A stretch of DNA of 64,000 nt from Streptomyces calvus (GTDB lineage: Bacteria; Actinomycetota; Actinomycetes; Streptomycetales; Streptomycetaceae): assembly GCF_006782915.1 (NCBI RefSeq), contig NZ_VCNP01000040.1, positions 124,001-188,000 on the forward strand, written 5' to 3'. How positions within the stretch are numbered: the stretch's first letter is position 1; each line of letters opens with the position of its first letter. The translations under genes were made by a program, and so were the position numbers. Under the pieces are notes generated by a model, which had not been told where the DNA came from, searched no databases, and saw only the letters and a list, made by a program, of their open reading frames with translations. Shown piece after piece: positions 25,026 through 34,638 of this stretch.

Positions 25026-25513
25026 GCCGCCTGTCCTTCCACCTGCTCGCGTACCGCGGCGAGCAGCCCGGTGCTCGCCGCCTCCACCATCTCAAGGCAC
25101 TCGTCGAAGCCGTCGGCGCCCCCGTAGTACGGGTCCGGCACGTCGAGGTCGTCGCCGGCGGCGGGGTCGTACGACCGCAGCAGCCGCACCTTGTCCGCGT
25201 CCTGCTCCGTCGGGGCCATGCGGCGCAGTGCCCTGAGGTGGCCGGAGTCGAGCGCGACGACGAGATCGAGGCGGGCGAACCAGGACGGGTCGAACTGCCG
25301 GGCCGTGTGTCCCGCCTCGTAGCCGTTCTCCCGCAGCACGGTCTCCGTGCGCGGGTCGGCGCCCTCGCCCTCGTGCCAGCCGCCCGTGCCGGCGCTGTCC
25401 ACCTCGACCAGGCCGGCGAGTCCGGCCTCCGCCACCCGCGCGCGGAAGACGATCTCGGCCATCGGTGAGCGGCAGATGTTGCCGGTGCAGACGAAGCAGA
25501 CGCGGTAGGTCAT
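25022..25513 (-). CDS. ptpA: Low-molecular-weight protein-tyrosine phosphatase
   Basis: The 163-residue phosphatase has the P-loop CTGNICRS (Cys9 nucleophile, Arg15) near the N-terminus and the general-acid DPYYGG motif. ATG 25513 places the P-loop at the canonical position; the longer frame does not. This matches S. coelicolor PtpA, which affects secondary metabolism when overproduced (symbol assigned from memory of that locus). The overlap with the PLP enzyme makes a two-gene operon. Confidence 0.9.
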   Translation of the reverse strand: MTYRVCFVCTGNICRSPMAEIVFRARVAEAGLAGLVEVDSAGTGGWHEGEGADPRTETVLRENGYEAGHTARQFDPSWFARLDLVVALDSGHLRALRRMAPTEQDADKVRLLRSYDPAAGDDLDVPDPYYGGADGFDECLEMVEAASTGLLAAVREQVEGQAA

Positions 25514-25518
25514 CGCGC

Positions 25519-25896
25519 TCAGTCCTTGTCGGGCAGGACGACGTTGAGCGCCCACGAGACGACGGAGATGATCAGGCCGCCGAGTACGGCCGTCCAGAAG
25601 CCCTCCACGTGGAAGCTGAGGTCGAGCCGGTCGGCGAGCCAGGAGGTGAGCAGCAGCATCAGCGCGTTCACGACCAGGGTGAACAGGCCGAGCGTGAGGA
25701 CGAGCAGGGGCAGGCTGAGCAGCTTCACGACCGGCTTCACCACGAAGTTCACCAGGCCGAAGAGCAGCGCGACGAGGAGCAGGGTGCCGACCTTCTTGCC
25801 CGTGCCGTCACCGGTCAGGGTGATCTTGTCGAGCAGCCACACGGCGACGGCGAGGGCGCCGGCGTTGGCGATCGTCTTGACTAGGAAATTCATCAT
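25519..25896 (-). CDS. Phage-holin-superfamily-4 type membrane protein (PF04020-like)
   Basis: The protein of about 125 residues has four hydrophobic helices (about 6-25, 34-58, 62-88, 98-118) and conserved FGLVNFVVKPVVKLLSLP and WALNVV elements. Despite the family label this is a housekeeping integral membrane protein, not a lysis gene. Two adjacent ATGs (25896, 25893) could start it. It is 5 bp upstream of the ptpA start on the same strand. Two overlapping inverted repeats touch its start codon. Confidence 0.78.
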   Translation of the reverse strand: MMNFLVKTIANAGALAVAVWLLDKITLTGDGTGKKVGTLLLVALLFGLVNFVVKPVVKLLSLPLLVLTLGLFTLVVNALMLLLTSWLADRLDLSFHVEGFWTAVLGGLIISVVSWALNVVLPDKD

Positions 25897-25921
25897 GTGT
25901 CTGATCGTGGCAGACACGATC
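25897..25921. promoter_or_regulatory. Overlapping inverted repeats in a divergent promoter
   Basis: GTGTCTG-N7-CAGACAC (25897-25917) overlaps GATCGTG-N5-CACGATC (25903-25921). They lie in the 60-bp gap between the divergent holin-like and cupin genes and could be a shared operator. Confidence 0.4.
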
Positions 25922-25956
25922 GGGCTTGAGCAGTGAGGCAGGGGCGGGACAAGACG

Positions 25957-26274
25957 ATGAAGGCATTCCGGCTGGACGAACTGGAGGCGGAACGCGCCGC
26001 CAACGACGGGGCGTACCTCCAGTTCCTGCGCGAGCGGAACATGTCGGTCGGCCTCTATGCCCTGAACGCGGGGGAGCAGGACCCGCAGCAGCCACACCAC
26101 CAGGACGAGGTGTACTTCGTCGTCAGCGGCCGCGCGGCGATCACCGTGGGCATGGAGACGACCCAGGTGGCGCGCGGCAGCGTCGTGTACGTACCGGCCG
26201 GCGTGGCGCACAAGTTCCACCACATCAGCGAGGACCTGCGGGTTCTGGTGGTGTTCTCTCCCCCCGAGAGCTGA
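25957..26274 (+). CDS. Cupin-domain protein
   Basis: The 105-residue single cupin barrel has motif 1 PHHQDEVYFVVSGRAAITV and motif 2 PAGVAHKFHHI, giving the His/Glu metal-binding set. Such small cupins serve as isomerases, dioxygenase-like enzymes or ligand sensors; the function here is open. The ATG at 25957 starts at the domain; GTG 25933 is an alternative. Confidence 0.8.
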   Translation: MKAFRLDELEAERAANDGAYLQFLRERNMSVGLYALNAGEQDPQQPHHQDEVYFVVSGRAAITVGMETTQVARGSVVYVPAGVAHKFHHISEDLRVLVVFSPPES

Positions 26275-26424
26275 GCCGAGGCCTCGGGGTTCCCTCAGGG
26301 TCCGGATCAGGGGAGGACGGGGGATCGCGGGCCTCCACGGGGCCGTCTGCCGCCCTAGCATCGAGTGCGGGACATCATCGACACGACCCGGCACCCGGCG
26401 GGCGGAGAGGTAGGGACGAGGGCG

Positions 26425-26637
26425 ATGCGAGAGATCTTCGCGGGACTGCCGTGGTGGGTGAAGTGGATCGCGGTGCCGGTCATCGCCCTCGTCGTGTTCG
26501 GCGGGCTGATAGCGAACGTGGTCGGCTTCGTGATCGGAGTGCTCTTCAAGGTGCTGCTCTTCGTGGCGCTGGTCGGCGGACTGATCTACGTCGTACGGAA
26601 GTTCACCTCCAGCTCCTCCTCGCGCAGCGACTGGTGA
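26425..26637 (+). CDS. Small membrane protein (DUF5326-like)
   Basis: The 70-residue protein begins MREIFAGLPWWVKWIAVPV and has two hydrophobic helices (about 13-30 and 32-52), then a Ser-rich basic tail (RKFTSSSSSRSDW). It resembles a small family conserved in Streptomyces with no assigned function. GGGACGAGG lies upstream of ATG 26425. Confidence 0.7.
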   Translation: MREIFAGLPWWVKWIAVPVIALVVFGGLIANVVGFVIGVLFKVLLFVALVGGLIYVVRKFTSSSSSRSDW

Positions 26638-26829
26638 GGCCGACGGGGACCGGTGGGGCGGTAACAGGAATCACCGGTTCCCTCGGGCGGGGGAAGTTTC
26701 TCCCGCGGGCCGTCTGCGTGCGGTGACAGCCCGTTAGAGTCCGGAACTCGACGCGGGGACGGTCCCCGCGAGCGGCGACCCCCACCCGTGCTCCGCACGG
26801 GCTGCCCCCTCGCGCTACGGGAGTGACCC

Positions 26830-27660
26830 TTGGCCACGACTGGCACCGCCTCCGCACCTCTGACCGCGGTCCCTGAACAGCCCCACTCGCCGGCGCCCCC
26901 CGAACCCGCCCCCTCCGGGACCCTCATCAGCTCCGTGCAGCGCGCCGTGCGCCTGCTGGAGACGGTCGCCGGGCACGGAGCCGGGGCCCCCGCCAAGCAG
27001 CTGGCCCGCGAGACCGGGCTGGCGCTGCCCACCACGTACCACCTGCTGGGCACCCTGGTGCACGAGGGCTATCTGCGGCGGGACAAGGGGCTGTTCTTCC
27101 TGGGGGAGGCGGCGGAGCGGCTGAGCAGCAGCGGAGCCCAGCAGAAACGTCGCATCACGGTGGCCGACACCCTCGCCCGCTGGCGGGACGCGATCGGCGG
27201 CCCCGTGTACTACGCGGTGTACCGCGACGGCGAGATCGAGCTCGTCTGCGTCGCCGACACCCCCGGCCACCCCGCGGTCGCCGAGTGGGCCGACTTCCGG
27301 GAGACCGGCCACGCCCACGCCATCGGGCAGTGCCTGCTCTCCCAGCTCGATGAGGACGCCCGCCGGGACCACCTCCACCGCTATCCCGTGCGGCCGGTCA
27401 CGCCGTACACCGTGCGCGACGAGCACAGCCTGCTGCGGCGACTGGAACGGCTGCGGCGCATGGAGCCGGTGATCGAACGTCAGGAGTACGTCCTGGGCGC
27501 GGTGTGCGCGGCGATCCCGGTCACCATCGGCACCACGGCCGCCACGGTGGCCGTCTCGCTGCCCGCACATCAGGCCGACCGGCTCCTCCCGGCGGCACGG
27601 CGGCTGCAGGCGGAGATGAGCCGCCTGGTGGGGTCGCTCACGCTGTCTATCAGTATCTGA
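26830..27660 (+). CDS. ssgR: SsgR, IclR-family activator of ssgA
   Basis: The 276-residue IclR regulator has a Pro/Ala-rich leader (1-35), a winged helix (about 38-95, AVRLLETVAGHGAGAPAKQ, LALPTTYHLLGTL) and an IclR effector domain (FRETGHAHAIGQCLLSQLD). Start TTG 26830 has GGGAG upstream. Placement directly before ssgA identifies it as SsgR, known to activate ssgA during sporulation in S. coelicolor. The gap to ssgA is 128 bp and holds its promoter. Confidence 0.93.
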   Translation: MATTGTASAPLTAVPEQPHSPAPPEPAPSGTLISSVQRAVRLLETVAGHGAGAPAKQLARETGLALPTTYHLLGTLVHEGYLRRDKGLFFLGEAAERLSSSGAQQKRRITVADTLARWRDAIGGPVYYAVYRDGEIELVCVADTPGHPAVAEWADFRETGHAHAIGQCLLSQLDEDARRDHLHRYPVRPVTPYTVRDEHSLLRRLERLRRMEPVIERQEYVLGAVCAAIPVTIGTTAATVAVSLPAHQADRLLPAARRLQAEMSRLVGSLTLSISI

Positions 27661-27788
27661 AAACTCACTCCTTGTGATCTGCTGTGTACGTTCAGCAAGA
27701 TTCCATCTAATGTCAGGGTCCATGCCCGGCCAGTCCGCGGCGAATGACGGGGTAGGCGATGCGCGAATCCGTACAGGCAGAGGTCATG

Positions 27789-28193
27789 ATGAGCTTTCTC
27801 GTGTCGGAGGAGCTGTCCTTCCGCATCCCGGTGGAGCTGCGCTACGACACCTGTGATCCCTACGCCGTGCGGCTGACCTTCCACTTGCCCGGGGACGCCC
27901 CCGTGACCTGGGCGTTCGGCCGTGAGCTGCTGATCGACGGCGTCGGCCGGCCCTGCGGCGAGGGCGACGTCCGTGTCGCGCCGGTCGACCCGGACTCCCT
28001 CGGCGAGGTGCTGATCCGGCTTCAGGTCGGCAGTGACCAGGCGCTGTTCCGCTCGTCGACCGCGCCTCTGGTGGCCTTCCTCGACCGCACGGACAAGCTG
28101 GTGCCGCTCGGCCAGGAGGGGGCGCTCGCCGACTTCGACGCCCACCTCGACGACGCCCTGGACCGGATCCTGGCGGAGCAGAGCGCCGGCTGA
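27789..28193 (+). CDS. ssgA: SsgA, sporulation cell-division activator
   Basis: The 134-residue protein starts MSFLVSEELSFRIPVELRYD and contains RLTFHLPGDAPVTWAFGREL and ALFRSSTAPLVAFLDRTD, the conserved SALP core. SsgA-like proteins are confined to morphologically complex actinomycetes. SsgA helps place SsgB/FtsZ for sporulation septation. The tandem ATG ATG makes 27786 an alternative start; the frame extends to 27759 but known SsgA proteins begin at MSFLV. Confidence 0.95.
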   Translation: MSFLVSEELSFRIPVELRYDTCDPYAVRLTFHLPGDAPVTWAFGRELLIDGVGRPCGEGDVRVAPVDPDSLGEVLIRLQVGSDQALFRSSTAPLVAFLDRTDKLVPLGQEGALADFDAHLDDALDRILAEQSAG

Positions 28194-28215
28194 AGCGTTA
28201 CGCCAGTCGGGTGGT

Positions 28216-28247
28216 CGTTGGCGGAACGCTTCAGCGCTCCGCCAACG
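28216..28247. terminator. Bidirectional terminator after ssgA
   Basis: A 10-bp perfect stem (28216-28225 with 28238-28247) extended by an inner CGC-TTCA-GCG stem. A second alternative hairpin (28189-28199 with 28225-28235) overlaps the ssgA stop. It separates convergent ssgA and yibE/F. Confidence 0.8.
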
Positions 28248-28257
28248 AGCCGCGGCG

Positions 28258-29676
28258 TCAGTGCTTGCGGCGCCTGCCGCGCCCGCCGCGCCCCGCGGCC
28301 GGCCGCACCTCGGGCGCCTGCTCGTGCCCCTCCGTCCGGGACCCGGACGGTGCCCGCGACGCCGGCCGGTCGGCCGAGACCACCAGCGCGGCCAGGGCCG
28401 TGGTGACCGGCACCGAGGCCACCAGGCCGATCGAGCCGATCAGGGTGCGCACGATCTCCTCCGCGACGACCTCGCTGTTGGCGACCGTTCCCACGCCGCT
28501 CTGCGCGATGGAGAACAGCAACAGCAGTGGCAGCGCGGCACCCGCGTAGGCCAGGACCAGCGTGTTGACCACGGAGGCGATGTGGTCGCGGCCGATGCGG
28601 ATGCCCGCGCGGTACAGCCCGCGCCAGCCGGTCGACGGATTGGCCTCGTGCAGCTCCCAGACCGCGGACGTCTGGGTGACCGTCACGTCGTCGAGGACAC
28701 CGAGCGAACCGATGATGACGCCGGCCAGCAGCAGACCGCTCATGTCGATCTCGGGATACAGGCCGTGGATCAGGCCGGTGTTGTCGTCGGTGTCGCCGGT
28801 CAGCGCGGCCCAGCCGATGAACAGTGAGCCCAGGACGCCGATCAGCAGCAGCGAGATCAGGGTGCCGAGGACGGCGACCGAGGTGCGTGCCGACAGCCCG
28901 TGACAGAGGTACAGCGCGATCAGCATGATCGCGCTCGCTCCCACCACCGCCACGACCAGTGGGTTCGAGCCCTGCAGGATGGCGGGCAGGATGAAGAAGT
29001 TGAGCACCAGGAAGCTGATCGAGAGCGCGACCAGTGCCATCACGCCCCGCAGTCGTCCCACGGCCACGACGGCGAGCGCGAAGATGCCGGCCAGCAGAGC
29101 CAGGGGCAGGCGCCGGTTCACGTCGGTGACCGAGTACTGCAGGTCCTCGGGCGCCGAGGGCTCGTAGGCGACGATGACCTCCTGGCCCTCGCTCAGCTGC
29201 CGGGACTGGTCCGGCTGCACGATCTCGTTGAACGTGCGGCCCTTGTCGTCGCCGGTGTCGACGCGGATCGTCGCCTTCTTGCAGGTGCCGTTCGCCTGCT
29301 GCTGGGCGGAGGAGCCCTCGGCGGTGGAGGTGTCACCGGTCGGGACACCGCCGGAGGCGTTCACGGACTGGCAGCTCACCTGAGCCACCTCGGTGACCGT
29401 GGCGCGCTGCGTCTCACGGTCGAAGCCGACGCCGGTGCGCTCGTGCCCCGGGGCGCCGCCCGGCCACAGCACCGCGAGGCCGATCAGCACCGCCGCGGCG
29501 AACGGGATCAGGACCGCCGCGATGACCCTGCGCAGATGCCGGGACACCGGCGCCGCCGGGCCGTGGCCGTGACCGTGGGAGTGCCCGTGAAGGTGACCGT
29601 TTCCGTGGCCGTGTCCGCCGCCGGGTCCGTGCGGCGGTTCGGACGGGGGAAACGGAGGCGGCTGATTCGAGGTCAC
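28258..29676 (-). CDS. YibE/F-family membrane protein with His-rich N-terminus
   Basis: The 472-residue protein has a cytoplasmic N-terminal tract rich in HG repeats (residues about 20-40, HGHGNGHLHGHSHGHGHG), one helix, an extracytoplasmic domain (about 75-195) and about seven further helices with the YibE/F core (GVLDDVTVTQTSAVWEL). YibE/F proteins are proposed transporters. The His tract suggests binding of a divalent metal, but that is inference. It is divergent from thiC. Confidence 0.82.
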   Translation of the reverse strand: MTSNQPPPFPPSEPPHGPGGGHGHGNGHLHGHSHGHGHGPAAPVSRHLRRVIAAVLIPFAAAVLIGLAVLWPGGAPGHERTGVGFDRETQRATVTEVAQVSCQSVNASGGVPTGDTSTAEGSSAQQQANGTCKKATIRVDTGDDKGRTFNEIVQPDQSRQLSEGQEVIVAYEPSAPEDLQYSVTDVNRRLPLALLAGIFALAVVAVGRLRGVMALVALSISFLVLNFFILPAILQGSNPLVVAVVGASAIMLIALYLCHGLSARTSVAVLGTLISLLLIGVLGSLFIGWAALTGDTDDNTGLIHGLYPEIDMSGLLLAGVIIGSLGVLDDVTVTQTSAVWELHEANPSTGWRGLYRAGIRIGRDHIASVVNTLVLAYAGAALPLLLLFSIAQSGVGTVANSEVVAEEIVRTLIGSIGLVASVPVTTALAALVVSADRPASRAPSGSRTEGHEQAPEVRPAAGRGGRGRRRKH

Positions 29677-29754
29677 CGACCGATCATCGCAAGAACAAGG
29701 GGGGCCCTCTGTTCACCGCGCCAGAAATGACGCTAGCGTGGAGGCACCTTTTGT

Positions 29755-29928
29755 ACACGCGGGAGCTCGGAGCACCGGGCTGAGAGGGCGCTGACCTCCG
29801 TCCCAGCGATGTTTCACATGAAACATCACCGATGACGAGTGATGTTTCACACGGAACGTCGGCAGACGGAAACCGCTGCGTCGACCGCCGAACCTGTTAC
29901 CGGGTAATGCCGGCGTAGGGAGTAGGTC
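29755..29928 (+). promoter_or_regulatory. TPP riboswitch (Thi box) of thiC
   Basis: Conserved core elements are visible: CTGAGAG at 29780-29786, GAACCTG at 29890-29896, then TAATGCCGGCGTAGGGA before the start codon. The 3' part covers the GGGAG-type ribosome site, so TPP likely blocks translation. The variable P3 arm is enlarged by a hairpin TGAAACATCAC (29819-29829)/GTGATGTTTCA (29839-29849), whose 5' strand can also pair with GATGTTTCA at 29808-29816. Confidence 0.9.
29811..29824. other. parS: parS-like site (one mismatch) inside the riboswitch
   Basis: GTTTCACATGAAAC differs from parS only at one central position (A for G). It falls in the enlarged P3 arm of the TPP riboswitch. Confidence 0.5.
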
Positions 29929-29930
29929 TC

Positions 29931-31727
<1,797 letters not shown>

Positions 31728-31800
31728 CGGGCGAGGGACGGCTGGAGGCCGGACCGGTGAGCGATCGGTGCGCCCCGGTCCGGGCTTCGGCTGGCTGTCC

Positions 31801-31841
31801 GGTGAGGAGTCCGTCCGGGATGGTGAGGAGTCCGTCCGGGA
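31801..31841. repeat. 21-bp tandem direct repeat (two copies)
   Basis: GGTGAGGAGTCCGTCCGGGA occurs at 31801-31820 and again at 31822-31841. It is 41 bp upstream of the TerD-vWA start and may be a promoter/operator element or a slippage duplication. Confidence 0.7.
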
Positions 31842-31881
31842 CCCCCTCCCTTTCACCGGGCGGGATGGGCAGACTGGCCCC

Positions 31882-33303
31882 ATGACAGCGAGTGCGATGA
31901 GCAAGGGTTCCAATCTCCCCGTCGAGGCCCCCGTGGTGCGCGTCGAGCTCGCCTGGGCTCCCGGGCCCGGGGTGCCCGACATCGACGCCTCGGCGCTGCT
32001 GCTCACGACGGCGGGACGCGTGCGGGACGACGGTGACTTCGTCTTCTACAACCAGCCGCGTCACCGGTCCGCCGCCGTCACGCACCTGGGCAAGCGGACC
32101 GCGCCCGGTGACGCGTCCGACACGGTGGAGGTGGACCTCCGCTCGGTGGAGCCGGCCGTCGAGCGGATCGCGCTGTGCGCCTCGTCCGACGGCGGAACGT
32201 TCGGCCAGGTGCCGGGACTGGTCCTCAGGCTGCTCGACGCCGGAACGGGCGGCGAACTCGCCCGGTTCGAGATGGCCGCCGGCACCGAGACCGCGTTCAT
32301 CGGCGGCGAGTTGTACCGGCGGCAGGGGAAGTGGAAGTTCCGTGCCGTGGGGCAGGGGGACGCCTCCGGGCTCGCCGGGCTGGCCACCGACTTCGGCATC
32401 ACCGTGGACGAGCCCGCCCCGGCGGCACCCGCGCCCACGCAAGTTCCGCCCACACCCCCCGTCGCGACTCCGCAGCCCCCCGCCGCTCCACAGCTCTCCA
32501 CCGCTCCACAGCCCTCCGCGCCCCGCCCCGGTGGCGCCCCGCGGCTCACCAAGGGCGAGGAGCGGCTGCCCGTCGACATGCGCAAGCGGCTCTCCCTGCG
32601 CAAGGAGCAGGTGGCGGTCAGTCTGCGCAAGCACGGCGCCGCCGATGTCGTCGCGCGCGTCGTTCTCGTACTGGACGCATCCGGTTCCATGTCGTTCCTG
32701 TACTCCAAGGGCGTCGTGGCCGACGTGGTCGAACGAATGGCCGCGGTCGCCGCGCAGTTGGACGACGACGGCGAGATGCAGGCCTGGACGTTCGCCTCGA
32801 ACCCGGCCCGGCTGCCCGACCTGCGGCTCGGGGAGCTGCCGGAGTGGCTGCGCCTGCACGTACGGGTCGGAGAGCTGGGTCTCTTCCGGCGCGGGCGGAA
32901 GAAGGGCCTGGACCCGAGCCAGGTCGACATGCGGGACGTCGGCATCCAGAACGAGGAGCAGAAGGTCATCGCCGAGGTGCGCGCCTTCGTCCGCGGCAAC
33001 CCGGCGCCCGCTCCGACCCTCGTGCTGTTCTTCTCCGACGGCGGCGTCTACCGCAACAAGGAGATCGAACGCGAGCTGCGCGAGGCGGTGGAGGAGCCGG
33101 TCTTCTGGCAGTTCGTGGGGCTGGGCAGGTCGAACTACGGCGTGCTGGAGCGGTTCGACACCCTGCCCGGACGCCGCGTGGACAACGTCGGGTTCTTCGC
33201 CGTCGACGACATCAGCACCGTGCCGGACCCGGAGCTGTACGACCGCCTGCTGTCCGAGTTCCCGCAGTGGATCACGGCCGCGCGAGGCGCCGGCATCCTC
33301 TGA
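31882..33303 (+). CDS. TerD-domain / von Willebrand A fusion protein
   Basis: The protein of about 473 residues has an N-terminal TerD-like domain (about 10-180: ALLLTTAGRVRDDGDFVFYN, GELYRRQGKWKFRAVGQG), a Pro/Ala-rich linker (about 185-225) and a C-terminal vWA domain with MIDAS LDASGSMS (about residue 270) and FFSDGG. TerD/TerF-type proteins belong to tellurite/phage/stress resistance systems and bind Ca2+. No other ter gene is adjacent. ATG 31897 is an alternative start. Confidence 0.85.
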   Translation: MTASAMSKGSNLPVEAPVVRVELAWAPGPGVPDIDASALLLTTAGRVRDDGDFVFYNQPRHRSAAVTHLGKRTAPGDASDTVEVDLRSVEPAVERIALCASSDGGTFGQVPGLVLRLLDAGTGGELARFEMAAGTETAFIGGELYRRQGKWKFRAVGQGDASGLAGLATDFGITVDEPAPAAPAPTQVPPTPPVATPQPPAAPQLSTAPQPSAPRPGGAPRLTKGEERLPVDMRKRLSLRKEQVAVSLRKHGAADVVARVVLVLDASGSMSFLYSKGVVADVVERMAAVAAQLDDDGEMQAWTFASNPARLPDLRLGELPEWLRLHVRVGELGLFRRGRKKGLDPSQVDMRDVGIQNEEQKVIAEVRAFVRGNPAPAPTLVLFFSDGGVYRNKEIERELREAVEEPVFWQFVGLGRSNYGVLERFDTLPGRRVDNVGFFAVDDISTVPDPELYDRLLSEFPQWITAARGAGIL

Positions 33304-33341
33304 CCCGTACGCACCGAGTCCCCGACCTGCATCCGCACCCG

Positions 33342-33435
33342 CACCCGGGCATCGGCGCCGACCCTGCCGGTCCGTCCCCGCACCCGGGCACCGGCGCCGA
33401 CCCCGTCGGTCCGTCCCCGCACCCGGGCACCGGCT
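33342..33435. repeat. 39-bp tandem repeat, about 2.5 copies
   Basis: Near-identical units at 33342-33380 and 33381-33419, with a partial third. It lies in the 33304-33585 gap between convergent genes; I see no gene there. Read forward it would encode a Pro/Gly-rich 13-residue repeat, but there is no start. Confidence 0.75.
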
Positions 33436-33585
33436 CCGTGGGCCCGCACCCGCACGCCCGCACCCGCCTGCCCGTCCCGTCCACCCGGCTCGCGCCCCCG
33501 GCGCGGAGGCTTCCCGGAAGCTCTCCGCCCGCAGGGGTGCGCAAGCCGACGGACGGGCCGTCCGGCTGTCCTGCCGGTGCTCCGG

Positions 33586-34449
33586 TCACTCCGGCCGGTG
33601 TTCCGGCCCGCCGAAGTCCGGACTCGAGTAGTCCGGGCTGGAGTAGCTCGGCCGGGTGCCCCGGACCGGGCCGTCGTCGGGACTGGTGAATCCCGGCCGG
33701 CCGTACCCGAGGTGCGGGATGCGGCCGGCCGGCGGAGGCGGTGCGGTGTGCTGCAGCGCGCTGCCCGTCGCCGGATCGGTGAGTGCTTCCCGCAGGAACG
33801 GCAGGATGCCCCGCTGCAGCAGCGCCTCCCGCCAGGCGTCCCTGGCCAGGATCAGCTCTCCGTCGGGCTCGCCGTACGCGCCGCCGAGCGCCGAGGGCTT
33901 GTTGCGCAGCGCGGTGATCAGCAGGCCCGCAGCGGCGACGAGGATGGCGATCGCCGTCACCGCGCCGAACACCCAGCCGGTGGTGACCATGGCCCGGGCG
34001 AACGCGGCACCGGGATCGAGCATCCGCAGGGCGTAGCCGACGAGCAGGAAGATCGCGGCCGCGGTTCCGGCCAGGACGGGTGCCAGGACGGCGACGACGG
34101 CGACGGCGCCCGCGCCGGTGACCTCGGCCGCCTCCCCCATGGTGGCGGCGAGCCCCATCGCGTTCGTGCCCGGCTCGGCGGAGCCGGAGTCACGGACGGA
34201 CGGGGTGGACGGCGCCGGTGGACGGCGTCGTTCCTCGCGGACCTTCACATAGTGCTGGTATTCGGTCGCCGCGGCCGCCGTGATGAGCGCGGTGGCGTTG
34301 AGCGCCATCGTGCGCAGTTGCTCCGAGTTCAGCGGCCGTCCGGCAGTGGACAGTTCCGTGTGCTGTGGCGCGGAGCGCAGCGCCTCATCGAGAATCCGCT
34401 CGTATTCCTGGCGGTCCTCGCTCAGCAGGTGCTGCGGAACGCTGTTCAT
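33586..34449 (-). CDS. Membrane protein of unknown function
   Basis: A 287-residue protein. It has a polar N-terminal region (1-75) with ALNATALITAAAATEYQHYV, two long hydrophobic hairpins (about 98-130 and 140-170), then a C-terminal cytoplasmic tail ending in repeated SSPDY/SSPDF. I recognise no family. ATG 34449 follows GGGG; ATG 34455 is in frame. It is convergent with the TerD-vWA gene. Confidence 0.65.
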   Translation of the reverse strand: MNSVPQHLLSEDRQEYERILDEALRSAPQHTELSTAGRPLNSEQLRTMALNATALITAAAATEYQHYVKVREERRRPPAPSTPSVRDSGSAEPGTNAMGLAATMGEAAEVTGAGAVAVVAVLAPVLAGTAAAIFLLVGYALRMLDPGAAFARAMVTTGWVFGAVTAIAILVAAAGLLITALRNKPSALGGAYGEPDGELILARDAWREALLQRGILPFLREALTDPATGSALQHTAPPPPAGRIPHLGYGRPGFTSPDDGPVRGTRPSYSSPDYSSPDFGGPEHRPE

Positions 34450-34638
34450 GTGCATCCCCCGATGCTCCGTAGGGCTTGGGGCTCGGCATGCTGACGAGCC
34501 GTCGGGCAGAAACGGAGGGGAGCCTGCTACGGATAAGCCGATGGTAGAGCCGTGACGGCGCGCGGTGACAGGGGATTGACTGAATTTGCCGTCGACGGGA
34601 CGGTGTCCCGAGGGCCGCGACGGCCGCCCGGTGGACCG

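Noticed and set aside
25519..25896. Prophage holin
   Set aside because: The family label is historical; no lysin, structural or integrase genes nearby.
29843..29856. A second parS site in the thiC leader
   Set aside because: Only the left half matches; three mismatches in the right half.
33342..33435. CRISPR array
   Set aside because: The repeat units are head-to-tail without unique spacers and there are no cas genes.
33304..33585. Extension of the TerD-vWA gene through the repeats
   Set aside because: A stop codon precedes it and no start or ribosome site serves the repeat frame.
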